25,198 bases of DNA from NCBI GenBank assembly GCA_965661765.1, contig CBFIFE010000040.1, positions 1-25,198 of the forward strand, read 5' to 3'. Below the pieces are notes generated by a model, which did no database searches, had not been told where the DNA came from, and saw only the letters and a program-made list of their open reading frames with translations. Both the position numbers and the translations under genes were made by a program. The stretch is from JBMYZL01 sp965661765 (GTDB taxonomy: Bacteria > Bacteroidota > Bacteroidia > Flavobacteriales_D > Sanyastnellaceae). Numbering within the stretch: position 1 is the stretch's first letter; each line of letters begins with the position of its first letter. Of this stretch, positions 14,925 through 22,497 are shown one piece after another.

Positions 14925-16227
14925 CCAAGTAGCAACCGTCTCCGTAACTCAAAAAACGGTAGCCGGACGACAGCGCATGCTCATACATGTCTCGCCAAGC
15001 CCTGCCCACAAACGCCTCCACAAGGCACAGGAGGGTGCTGCCCGGCTGATGGAAGTTTGTGATGAGCGCGTCAACAGAACGAACGGAATAACCCGGAATC
15101 ATCATCAAAGCCGTGGTGAACGTCAGTTGAGCAGAATCCAGGTCGGGACTCACGCCGGTGCTTGGATCCGGCTTGGAGAGTTGGTGGACCAACCACGCCA
15201 TGGCCTCGGAGAACGTCCAGCCCAGCGCATCGGCATGCTTCGCCAGGTGATTGTAGGGTGCCCATTGTTCGAGGTGGTCGGGTTGGGCATCAGATTGGTG
15301 CCAAAGAATCGCCAGCCAAAACAAGCTTTCCAGAGTTCTCAAGGACGTGGTGCCCGTGGCGCAACGCCGGACGTTTGGCTCCGCCAAGGCGCGCAACGCC
15401 GGCAAACCCACTGCGCAACGTTCGGCATGCATTTCGTGGTCCGTCACGCTCCCTTCGCCCAATGGAACGAACGTGCCTGCCCCGACATGGAGGGTCACCC
15501 TGTGCACAACGGTGCCCGCCGATTGGACGGCCTGCCAAAGGTCATGGTCGAAGTGAAGGCCAGCGGTAGGGGCGGCGACTGACCCTGGATGTTGGGCGTA
15601 AACGGTTTGGTATTCGACGGCATCCAGCGCCTCCTCTGGCCGGCGCATGTAGGGTGGCAGCGGCATGGAGCCCAAGGCTTCGACCAAATCGCCCCATGAC
15701 GGCTTCGGCAAGGCTGGCCCATCGGGCCCCGCATCGGGCGTGGCGAAGGTTGGCGTGAAACGCCAGCGGAACGCCACGAGCCGATGGCCCACCTCGGCGC
15801 CCACTTCACGGGCATCGAGCCGCCACGTCCCTACTGTGTCGGCCCATTCCCCAGGGAGTTCCAGGTGCGCCACGCCATCCCGCCAGCGGCGCGCCCCTTT
15901 GACCATGCAGCGCATGGTCACGCCGTCCTGAGCCTGGAGGGCATGCTCCATGGGGCAATCGACGGGTTCGAGCAAAAAAACCTCGAGGCGTCCGCCAGTC
16001 GGCTTCTGCATCAACAACCGCGCGCGGATCACCCTGGTGTCGTTGACCCAGAGTTGGTCACACCCCATGGCACTGGCGAGCACTTCCGGCAAATCCGTGA
16101 AATGACGATCCATGGGGCCACCCCCATCAGCCGGCATCACCAACATCCGCGCTGCGGAACGAGGAGAAACAGGATGCTTTGCAATCGCCGATTCAGGCAA
16201 GTCGTAGTGGAAATCTTCCGTCTTCAC
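14914..16227 (-). CDS. queA: S-adenosylmethionine:tRNA ribosyltransferase-isomerase
   Basis: 437-residue QueA, which transfers and isomerises the ribosyl group of S-adenosylmethionine onto preQ1 in tRNA to form epoxyqueuosine. The N-terminus MKTEDFHYDLPESAIAKHPV is the conserved QueA start and is encoded from a GTG at 16227. Other hallmarks are LWVNDTRVIRARL, PPYMRRPEEALDAVEYQTVY, AAPTAGLHFDHDL, VTLHVGAGTFVPL, HEMHAERC and ALITNFHQPGSTLLCLVEAF. It is longer than the E. coli enzyme (about 356); insertions such as the LAILWHQSDAQPDHL segment are, from memory, normal for Bacteroidota. The last residues (after YRFLSYGDG) are CYLERG, and ERG plus the stop are encoded by array B, so the natural C-terminus appears changed. 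It is divergent from the threonine dehydrogenase gene. Confidence 0.95.
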   Translation of the reverse strand: MKTEDFHYDLPESAIAKHPVSPRSAARMLVMPADGGGPMDRHFTDLPEVLASAMGCDQLWVNDTRVIRARLLMQKPTGGRLEVFLLEPVDCPMEHALQAQDGVTMRCMVKGARRWRDGVAHLELPGEWADTVGTWRLDAREVGAEVGHRLVAFRWRFTPTFATPDAGPDGPALPKPSWGDLVEALGSMPLPPYMRRPEEALDAVEYQTVYAQHPGSVAAPTAGLHFDHDLWQAVQSAGTVVHRVTLHVGAGTFVPLGEGSVTDHEMHAERCAVGLPALRALAEPNVRRCATGTTSLRTLESLFWLAILWHQSDAQPDHLEQWAPYNHLAKHADALGWTFSEAMAWLVHQLSKPDPSTGVSPDLDSAQLTFTTALMMIPGYSVRSVDALITNFHQPGSTLLCLVEAFVGRAWRDMYEHALSSGYRFLSYGDGCYLERG

Positions 16228-16231
16228 GCGG

Positions 16232-16239
16232 CAAAATTA
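16232..16239 (-). promoter_or_regulatory. candidate -7 box 4 nt before the queA start
   Basis: On the minus strand TAATTTTG matches the TAnnTTTG consensus exactly. Only four bases (CCGC) separate it from the GTG start of queA, so transcription would begin at or within the start codon and the mRNA would be leaderless. No good -33 TTTG was found at the usual distance, which lowers confidence. Confidence 0.4.
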
Positions 16240-16285
16240 CGCCATGGATTCCCCTCAGGTCAGGGATTGCGTAAATTCGCTGGTT

Positions 16286-17254
16286 ATGGCAACATGTTTG
16301 GTCATTGGCGCGGCAGGGCAATTGGGCATTGAGCTCACGCTCGCACTGCAAGCAAAATACGGCGTGGACGAAGTTCACATTTCGGACATCCGGGCTCCGC
16401 AAAACGAAGAGGTGATGCGCAGCCGCTACCTCACAGCGGACGCGATGGACCCATCGGCGCTCGAGGCCTTGCTCGGAACGGACGGTGGGTACGAGGAGGT
16501 CTATCATTTGGCGGCCATGTTGAGCGCTGTCGGCGAAAAGCACCCGCTGCGGGCTTGGGATTTGAACATGCAGTCCCTGCTGCTGCTGTTGGAAGCCGGC
16601 CGGGAGGGCAAGTATGCCCGGCTGTTTTGGCCATCGTCGATTGCGGTTTTTGGACACCAAACCCAGAAGGACAACACCCCACAAGACGCCCAACTCGACC
16701 CCACGACAGTCTATGGGATTTCGAAGCAGTCCGGCGAATGGTGGTGTGCTTATTACCATCGCAAGTACGGGGTGGATGTGCGCTCGTTGCGCTACCCCGG
16801 CTTGATCGGGCACCGGTCCCAGCCAGGTGGGGGAACGACCGATTATGCCGTCGAGATCTTTGCCGAGGCCGCTCATGGGAATCCCTTCACTTGCTTCCTG
16901 TCGCCGACAGAGGCACTGCCCATGATGTACATGGACGACGCGGTTCGAGCCACCTTGGCATTGATGGCTGCACCAGAGGAATCCCTGACCGTCCGAACAT
17001 CGTACAACCTCGCCGGCATCAGCTTTGCGCCCGCCGAACTCGCCTCAGTCATCGCTTCCCACCTGCCCGCGTTCGAGATTCAATATGCGCCCGACGAACG
17101 GCAACAGATTGCGGCGAGTTGGCCCAACTCGGTCGACGACAGCGTGGCGCAGCGCGATTGGGGATGGACAGCGTCCGTGGACTTGGAGGCTTTGGTGAAG
17201 ATCATGCTCGAAGCGCAGCTGGCGAATGTCGCAGCTGCTGGGCGCAAATCTTGA
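16286..17254 (+). CDS. tdh: NAD-dependent epimerase/SDR-type L-threonine 3-dehydrogenase
   Basis: 322-residue extended short-chain dehydrogenase, most like the SDR-type L-threonine dehydrogenase of Flavobacterium and Cytophaga, which oxidises threonine to 2-amino-3-ketobutyrate. The Rossmann motif is VIGAAGQLGIEL near the N-terminus. VYHLAAMLSAVGE, the catalytic Ser region FWPSSIAVFG and the YxxxK pair in TVYGISKQSGE follow. RSLRYPGLIG, PGGGTTDYAVEIF and LPMMYMDDAVRATL are diagnostic of the threonine dehydrogenase subgroup. I chose the ATG at 16286 (MATCLVIGAAGQLG); an upstream ATG at 16244 would add 14 residues before the Rossmann strand. A 7-of-8 match to the -7 box (TAAATTCG, 16272-16279) lies 6 nt before this ATG. 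It is not part of a recognisable threonine operon; no kbl is nearby. Confidence 0.85.
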   Translation: MATCLVIGAAGQLGIELTLALQAKYGVDEVHISDIRAPQNEEVMRSRYLTADAMDPSALEALLGTDGGYEEVYHLAAMLSAVGEKHPLRAWDLNMQSLLLLLEAGREGKYARLFWPSSIAVFGHQTQKDNTPQDAQLDPTTVYGISKQSGEWWCAYYHRKYGVDVRSLRYPGLIGHRSQPGGGTTDYAVEIFAEAAHGNPFTCFLSPTEALPMMYMDDAVRATLALMAAPEESLTVRTSYNLAGISFAPAELASVIASHLPAFEIQYAPDERQQIAASWPNSVDDSVAQRDWGWTASVDLEALVKIMLEAQLANVAAAGRKS

Positions 17255-17302
17255 CCCTTTCGGCGCATACAAACGCAACCGTTTGCACGAATGGGGGGTC
17301 AA

Positions 17303-17728
17303 ATGAACATGATGACAATTTGGAAATCCGTCTCTTTTGCAGCGGTCGGGATGGCGTTGTTGGGTTGCGAAGGGAACACAGATTATTTGTTTGAGTTGGA
17401 CAACCAAACCCAGGACACCCTCCACGTTGTGCACGCCCTGGGCAAATACAGCCCCGAACTGGACCCGGAGGCCCTGGACGTCCTGCCGATGAGCATCGTG
17501 ACCCTGGGAACGACGTCTTGGCGCGGGGGGCGATCGGAAGAGGTGGACGAAGTGTCGCTGCGGAGCGAGTTTGGCCAAACCCTTCACATCGAGCGCATGA
17601 ACGGCGACACCCTGCTCAAGAATTGGCGCAGCCCAGACAACTGGGACATCGAGGTGGAAGAACTGAATCGCTTCCCAGCAAATTGGATTCACACTTGTAG
17701 GTTTTCGGTGACCGATGCCGATTTCTGA
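17303..17728 (+). CDS. small lipoprotein of unknown function
   Basis: 141-residue predicted lipoprotein. The signal MNMMTIWKSVSFAAVGMALL is followed at once by GCEG, with lipobox LLGC and a Glu-Gly after the Cys. The mature part has strand-rich text (YLFELDNQTQDTLHVVHALG, MSIVTLGTTSWRGG, LHIERMNGDTLLKNW) compatible with a beta-sandwich. It ends HTCRFSVTDADF. An ATG four codons upstream (17291) is also possible. It lies 48 bp after the threonine dehydrogenase gene and 44 bp before cysS. I do not recognise a family. Confidence 0.75.
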   Translation: MNMMTIWKSVSFAAVGMALLGCEGNTDYLFELDNQTQDTLHVVHALGKYSPELDPEALDVLPMSIVTLGTTSWRGGRSEEVDEVSLRSEFGQTLHIERMNGDTLLKNWRSPDNWDIEVEELNRFPANWIHTCRFSVTDADF

Positions 17729-17772
17729 GATGGGATGGGTTTTCTTTGCAACTCCAGCAGTGAATCCACCCC

Positions 17773-19266
17773 ATGCAGCCACTTTACATTCGAAACAGCC
17801 TGACCCGAGAACGGGAGCTTTTTGAGCCGTTGAACGCCCCACACGTGGGGATGTACGTGTGCGGCCCGACGGTGTACAGCAATGTGCACTTGGGCAATGT
17901 TCGCACGTTTCTGTCATTCGACATTGTCTACCGATACTTGGTGTTTTTGGGCTACAAGGTTCGTTACGTCCGGAACATCACCGATGTCGGTCATTTGACG
18001 GGCGACAGCGACGAGGGAGAGGACAAAATTGGCAAGAAAGCCCGCCTCGAGAACCTCGAACCGATGGAAATCGTGCAACGCTACACGAACGATTTTCACG
18101 ATGTCATGCGCTTGTTCAACATCCTGCCGCCATCGATTGAGCCCAGTGCGACGGGCCACATCATTGAGCAGATCGAGATGATTCAGGCCATTGTCGGCAA
18201 TGGCTTTGCCTACGAGACAAATGGCAGCGTGTACTTTGATGTTCGGAAATTCGCTGAGCAGCATGGGTACGGGGAGTTGTCAGGGCGGAAGATTGACGAA
18301 CTGCTCAACAACACCCGCGACCTCGACGGCCAGTCCGAAAAGAGGGACCCGTTGGACTTTGCCCTTTGGAAGCAAGCAGACGCCAGCCACCTGATGCGTT
18401 GGCCATCGCCGTGGGGGGAAGGCTTTCCGGGCTGGCATTTGGAATGCAGCGTGATGAGCACAAAATACCTCGGGGAGACGTTTGACATCCACGGCGGGGG
18501 CATGGATTTGAAGTTTCCCCACCATGAATGCGAAATCGCGCAGAACATCGGGGCGAATGGAGGATCGCGTCCCGTGCGCTACTGGATGCATGGCAACATG
18601 TTGACCGTCAATGGTCGAAAAATGGCCAAATCCGAGGGCAACGGTTTCACCCCAGAGGAGCTCCTGACGGGCAACCACAAACTCCTCGAGCGGGGCTACA
18701 GCGCGATGACCGTGCGGTTTTTCATGTTGCAATGCCATTACGCAAGCACCTTGGATTTCTCGAACGAAGCGCTTCAGGCGGCCGAAAAAGGCCTCGATCG
18801 GTTGATGAGCGCCGTGGCGAAAGCGGCGAGTTTGACGGCCAAGGCTGAGGCCCACGCCGCAAACCTCAACCCCAACCTCAACGTCGATGCACTCCGCCAG
18901 CGCTGCGCAGAGGCGATGGGCGACGACTTCAACACACCCGTCCTGATTTCGGTGTTGTTCGACGCTGTGAAGTGGGTGAACATTTTGCAGGATGGTCGTC
19001 AGGATGCCTCTGCAGACCAAATCCAAGCCCTCCACACCCTCCTCCAAGATTATGTCTTTGACGTGCTGGGCTTGCGCGAAGAGGCCACCCAAAGCGCCGG
19101 AGATGACGGACTGCGGGACGGCCTGCTGGACTTGCTCGTGGATTTGCGCACGGGAGCAAAAACAAACAAAGACTGGGCGACCGCCGACGCCATCCGCAAC
19201 GCACTCGGCGAGCTCGGCATCACGATCAAAGACAGCAAGGATGGAAGTTCCTGGGAATTGGGTTGA
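17773..19266 (+). CDS. cysS: cysteinyl-tRNA synthetase
   Basis: 497-residue class I aminoacyl-tRNA synthetase that charges tRNA-Cys. The HIGH-type signature is HLGN at 39-42, within MYVCGPTVYSNVHLGNVRTF. The catalytic zinc ligands expected in this family are C30, C225 (GWHLECSVMS), H250 and E252 (FPHHECEIAQ). The second signature is KMAKS at 283-287 (GRKMAKSEGN), where most enzymes have KMSKS. The DALR/anticodon-binding part follows (LDFSNEALQAAEKGLDRL, MGDDFNTPVLISVLFDAVKW), ending AIRNALGELGITIKDSKDGS. Its 3' end overlaps the M28 lipoprotein gene by 26 bp, indicating co-expression. Confidence 0.97.
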   Translation: MQPLYIRNSLTRERELFEPLNAPHVGMYVCGPTVYSNVHLGNVRTFLSFDIVYRYLVFLGYKVRYVRNITDVGHLTGDSDEGEDKIGKKARLENLEPMEIVQRYTNDFHDVMRLFNILPPSIEPSATGHIIEQIEMIQAIVGNGFAYETNGSVYFDVRKFAEQHGYGELSGRKIDELLNNTRDLDGQSEKRDPLDFALWKQADASHLMRWPSPWGEGFPGWHLECSVMSTKYLGETFDIHGGGMDLKFPHHECEIAQNIGANGGSRPVRYWMHGNMLTVNGRKMAKSEGNGFTPEELLTGNHKLLERGYSAMTVRFFMLQCHYASTLDFSNEALQAAEKGLDRLMSAVAKAASLTAKAEAHAANLNPNLNVDALRQRCAEAMGDDFNTPVLISVLFDAVKWVNILQDGRQDASADQIQALHTLLQDYVFDVLGLREEATQSAGDDGLRDGLLDLLVDLRTGAKTNKDWATADAIRNALGELGITIKDSKDGSSWELG

Positions 19267-20311
19267 CAAGTCATCGCGCGGCTGCACTCAGGGGGGGCTG
19301 CTTGGGCTTGTCCTCTTGTTTTTTGTGGTCGGCTGCGGGGAATCCCCCGTGGAAAATGCCCCCGTTGACCCGTCGAAATGGAAAAAGCCCGGCACCGCAA
19401 AGGAGTCCATTCTCGAGCGGAGAAGTGCGCCGGATTTCAACGCCGATTCCGCCTATCTCTTCATCGACCGCCAGGTCGCTTTCGGCCCTCGGGTGCCGAA
19501 CAGCCCCGGCCACGAGGCCTGCGGGGATTGGATCATCGGAGAAATGGAGCGTCACGGCGCAGCGGTCACCGTGCAACGGGGGCGCGTGAAGGCCTTTGAC
19601 GGCACGGTTTTGGACATCCGAAACCTCATCGGAGCCTGGCATCCCGAACGCAAAAACCGGGTCATGCTTTACGCCCACTGGGACACTCGGCCGTTCGCCG
19701 ACAAGGACACCGTGCGGCAGCGCGAACCCATCGATGGCGCAAACGACGGGGGAAGCGGGGTCGGCGTCTTGCTTGAAGTCGCTCGCCACTTGAACGACAG
19801 CACACTGCCCACCGACCTCGGCGTGGACGTCATCTTCTTTGACGCCGAAGATTACGGCAGTCCAGAATGGGCCACAACGCAGCAGCGCGACTTTCGGGAT
19901 TGGTGCTTGGGCAGTCAGTTTTGGGCGAACCAACCCCACGAGATCGGCTACGCCGCTCGCTACGGCATCCTTTTGGACATGGTGGGCGCGGAAGGTGCCG
20001 TTTTCAACCGCGAAGGGACTTCGATGGCCTTTGCGCCGTCGATTGTGAAGAAGATTTGGTCTGCAGCAGAACGCCTCGGCCATGGCGACTTTTTCCAAAC
20101 CGCCATCACCCCTGAGACCATCGACGACAACCTCTTCGTGTCTCAACTCGCGGGCATTCCCAGTGCGAACATCGTGCATTACCAAGTCCAGGTTTTGCCC
20201 ATGGGATACGGGCCATTCCATCACACCCACCAGGACAACATGGCCATCATCGACACAGCGACGCTGCGTGCGGTGGGCGAGACCGTTATGGATGTCGTGT
20301 GGAACGACTGA
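19241..20311 (+). CDS. M28-family metallopeptidase / glutaminyl-peptide cyclotransferase lipoprotein
   Basis: 356-residue exported zinc enzyme of the M28/glutaminyl cyclase type. The N-terminal segment GLLGLVLLFFVVGC is a lipoprotein signal with lipobox VVGC. The zinc site is visible as His and Asp in MLYAHWDTRPFAD, Asp in GANDGGSGVGVLLEVAR, acidic residues in FFDAEDYGSPEW and His in GPFHHTHQDNMAII. WCLGSQFWA and the length are closer to glutaminyl cyclases, which convert N-terminal Gln to pyroglutamate, than to aminopeptidases, but activity cannot be settled here. Many Bacteroidota periplasmic proteins carry N-terminal pyroglutamate. The start is the ATG at 19241 within cysS; no later ATG precedes the signal. 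Confidence 0.87.
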   Translation: MEVPGNWVDKSSRGCTQGGLLGLVLLFFVVGCGESPVENAPVDPSKWKKPGTAKESILERRSAPDFNADSAYLFIDRQVAFGPRVPNSPGHEACGDWIIGEMERHGAAVTVQRGRVKAFDGTVLDIRNLIGAWHPERKNRVMLYAHWDTRPFADKDTVRQREPIDGANDGGSGVGVLLEVARHLNDSTLPTDLGVDVIFFDAEDYGSPEWATTQQRDFRDWCLGSQFWANQPHEIGYAARYGILLDMVGAEGAVFNREGTSMAFAPSIVKKIWSAAERLGHGDFFQTAITPETIDDNLFVSQLAGIPSANIVHYQVQVLPMGYGPFHHTHQDNMAIIDTATLRAVGETVMDVVWND

Positions 20312-20471
20312 CTGACCGGCAACGAAGCATTCCCGCATTCAGCATCGTGCCCCGGGTCGTGCCGGCGGAGGAGGGCCCGGCTTCGTTTTCCCAGGTTGTC
20401 CACGACGAATGGCGCATAACGTTTCGCCAGCGAACGTCAACCGGACTCAGACCGAGCGTAAGTTCACACCG

Positions 20472-22289
20472 ATGGAGAATCGGTCGCGAACGTTGAGACA
20501 TTTCGCACAAACTGGGCTGGCCTGGCTGGCGTGCGGCCTTGCCCTTCTCCCGGGTTGGGCAGGCGATGGTTTGGTTGGCCAAACCCCAATTGCCACCGCC
20601 TCCCCCATCGGCAACGACGAGGACGCGCAAAAGATGCTCCTCCGCGGGGATTCCTTGCAGCTGGCCAGCAAATGGGTCGCTGCCCTGTCCATGTACAAAG
20701 GGGCGCAGCAGCGGACGTTCGATCCCTGTCTGGCTTGCCCAGCAGCCATCGGCATCGCCGAAGTTCACCTCAAAAGCGAAAACCACCACGAAGCCCGTTG
20801 GGCCACGGAAGCTGCCAGTGAACTGGCCTCGCAATGTGGCCAGCCCCACGACTTGGTTTTGCGCATCAGCGACTTGTGGCTCGGGCTCAACGAAGACGGC
20901 AAAGCCCGGGACGCCATTGCCGCTGGCCTCGAATCCCGCCCACACCCCGCTTTGTGGTCGGAAAAAGTCATGCTGGCGCATCTCTCTGGCAACCCCCACA
21001 GCACGATCAAAGCGCACAAAGCCTGGAAATCCAACGGCGGTGAGGCGGATGACCCACTGCGGGTGGCCCAAGTGAACGCGGCATTGCTGCAAGCACAGGT
21101 CATGCGGGATACGGTTTGGCTCGCGCAGGAAGAGGCGGCTTTCGAACGAGCGCTTGAATCGTTGTCCCCCGCGGAGGAATGTGCTTTGCGGGAGCAGGTG
21201 TATTTGGTCTTAAAGGCTGAAGGCCAAACCCTCACCGCCCTCCAATGGGCCCAAACCATCCGCGATCGCACGCCTGCCTCTGACCTCGCCGGTCGCACCC
21301 TCGCCGAGCTGCGCATTGCCCATTGTGCACGCGAAGCCCATCGCCCCCTTGAGGCGTTGATTGCCTTTCACGAAGCGGAACGGTCTGCGCGAGCCACTGA
21401 GGACAACTCGCTTCTGGCAGAAACCCTGCGGCAAGTCGCCTTCTTCGAAACAGAGCGCGGCAATGCCCCTGCGGCACTCACGGCCTGGGCTCAAGTGGAC
21501 AGCCTCAACCAAGCCTTGCTCGCTCAAATCACCCCCCGCGCCCGTGGACGACAACGGCAATTCACCACGTTCGTCACCCCGCTCCCTGACCCGTTCGAGG
21601 CAGCAGCCCAGGATTACCTCATCCAGTCCGCCCCGGGCCCAAGAGGGGGGCTGGACCTGCGGGGCAACCCTTGGGTTTGGCTTTCCGCCCTGTTCAGCAT
21701 CGGCATGATGGCATTTGCCATCAACAACCGGTCAGTCCGACAGGTCCTGCGACAAGAGCGCCAGCGCCTGGCCACCCTGCGCCAATTGGTCCAAGCCCAC
21801 CCAAAGGCCCTGGACCCCGACCCGACCGGGGCTGCGGGCTTCTCCCTGATTCCTCAAATCCATGGTGAGGCCGTTCAGTCCATCGAAGCTGTTCTCCGTG
21901 ATATCGACGCTGCCCTTGAGGAACCGGTGACGTTCGAGGTTTTGGCTGCCCGGCCGATTTTGGTCCCCCAATCGACGATTGATCGCCTCAAGCCCCTCGT
22001 CACGGAACTCCTGCGATTGCAGATGCGCAAAGAAATTTTCGGTTCCACCCCCCTGTCCATCCAGGTCACAGACCAGGACAAAGCGTGGCAAATCCGGCTC
22101 AATGGCCCCCGCATCAGCACTTCACCCAACCTTCGGGCATTGTTCCAACCTTTGCCCAACTTGAACACTGAAGAGCCGAGCAATCGCCTGCGCCAAACCC
22201 TCCAGGACCTTGCAGCTCAACTGACTGTCGAGCGTGGCGATGGCCAGAGGGAATCTTGGATTTTTACGCTCCCGATGACGCTGGGGTGA
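20472..22289 (+). CDS. TPR membrane protein with a degenerate histidine-kinase-like C-terminus
   Basis: 605-residue protein. It has a signal sequence (HFAQTGLAWLACGLALLPGW), a long periplasmic helical region with TPR-like repeats (about 45-390), a single transmembrane segment at about 399-418 (PWVWLSALFSIGMMAFAINN), a short basic coiled-coil-like linker (RQVLRQERQRLATLRQLV), and a C-terminal domain. That domain (about 502-605) looks like a decayed HATPase: IDRLKPLVTELLRLQ in place of the N-box, PLSIQVTDQDKAWQIRLNGP in place of G1, LFQPLPNLN, then LAAQLTVERGDG and WIFTLPM, as at the end of kinases. The catalytic Asn, DxGxG and GxGxG residues and a phosphorylatable His box are not visible. I chose the ATG at 20472 for the signal peptide; the ATG at 20409 adds 21 residues. 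Array C begins right after its stop. Confidence 0.75.
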   Translation: MENRSRTLRHFAQTGLAWLACGLALLPGWAGDGLVGQTPIATASPIGNDEDAQKMLLRGDSLQLASKWVAALSMYKGAQQRTFDPCLACPAAIGIAEVHLKSENHHEARWATEAASELASQCGQPHDLVLRISDLWLGLNEDGKARDAIAAGLESRPHPALWSEKVMLAHLSGNPHSTIKAHKAWKSNGGEADDPLRVAQVNAALLQAQVMRDTVWLAQEEAAFERALESLSPAEECALREQVYLVLKAEGQTLTALQWAQTIRDRTPASDLAGRTLAELRIAHCAREAHRPLEALIAFHEAERSARATEDNSLLAETLRQVAFFETERGNAPAALTAWAQVDSLNQALLAQITPRARGRQRQFTTFVTPLPDPFEAAAQDYLIQSAPGPRGGLDLRGNPWVWLSALFSIGMMAFAINNRSVRQVLRQERQRLATLRQLVQAHPKALDPDPTGAAGFSLIPQIHGEAVQSIEAVLRDIDAALEEPVTFEVLAARPILVPQSTIDRLKPLVTELLRLQMRKEIFGSTPLSIQVTDQDKAWQIRLNGPRISTSPNLRALFQPLPNLNTEEPSNRLRQTLQDLAAQLTVERGDGQRESWIFTLPMTLG

Positions 22290-22337
22290 ACCAGGGGGAC
22301 TAGGGAGACTAGGGTTACCAGGGTTACCAGGGGAACG
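22290..22337 (+). repeat. tandem-repeat array C, directly behind the TPR/pseudo-kinase gene
   Basis: Starts on the base after the TGA. Units: ACCAGGGGG, ACTAGGGAG, ACTAGGGTT, ACCAGGGTT, ACCAGGGGAACG. It has the same sense as the gene it follows. The unit GGTTACC is a 7-nt palindrome around T. It is the left arm of an inverted pair with array D, with about 52 bp of unrelated A/T-richer sequence between. Confidence 0.88.
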
Positions 22338-22389
22338 ATTTTCAATAATTCTCAGTTCCACCAGGTTCAAGGTCAGACGTGCGACCTCA

Positions 22390-22491
22390 CCTTGTCACCC
22401 TGGTTCCTTAGTTCCTTGGTTCCCCTGGTTCCTTAGTTCCCTGGTCACCTTGGTTCCTTAGTTCCCTGGTCACCCTGGTTCCTTGGTTGCC
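22390..22491 (-). repeat. tandem-repeat array D, behind pheS
   Basis: Read on the minus strand it begins 6 nt after the pheS stop with units AACCAAGG, AACCAGGGTG, ACCAGGG, AACTAAGG, AACCAAGGTG, ACCAGGG, AACTAAGG, AACCAGGGG and so on. The units are 7-10 nt and more A-rich than in arrays A, B and E, but clearly the same motif family. It has the same sense as pheS and is inverted with respect to array C. Confidence 0.88.
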
Positions 22492-22497
22492 TGATTG

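Noticed and set aside
20342..20400. GCCGG...CCGGC stem followed by TTCGTTTTCCC as a terminator for the M28 gene
   Set aside because: The stem is only 5 bp with an 11-nt loop and the tail is weak, so I did not list it as a feature.
20286..21092. Minus-strand open frame of 268 codons across the M28/TPR junction
   Set aside because: It is mostly antisense to the TPR gene, with no start context and no recognisable domain.
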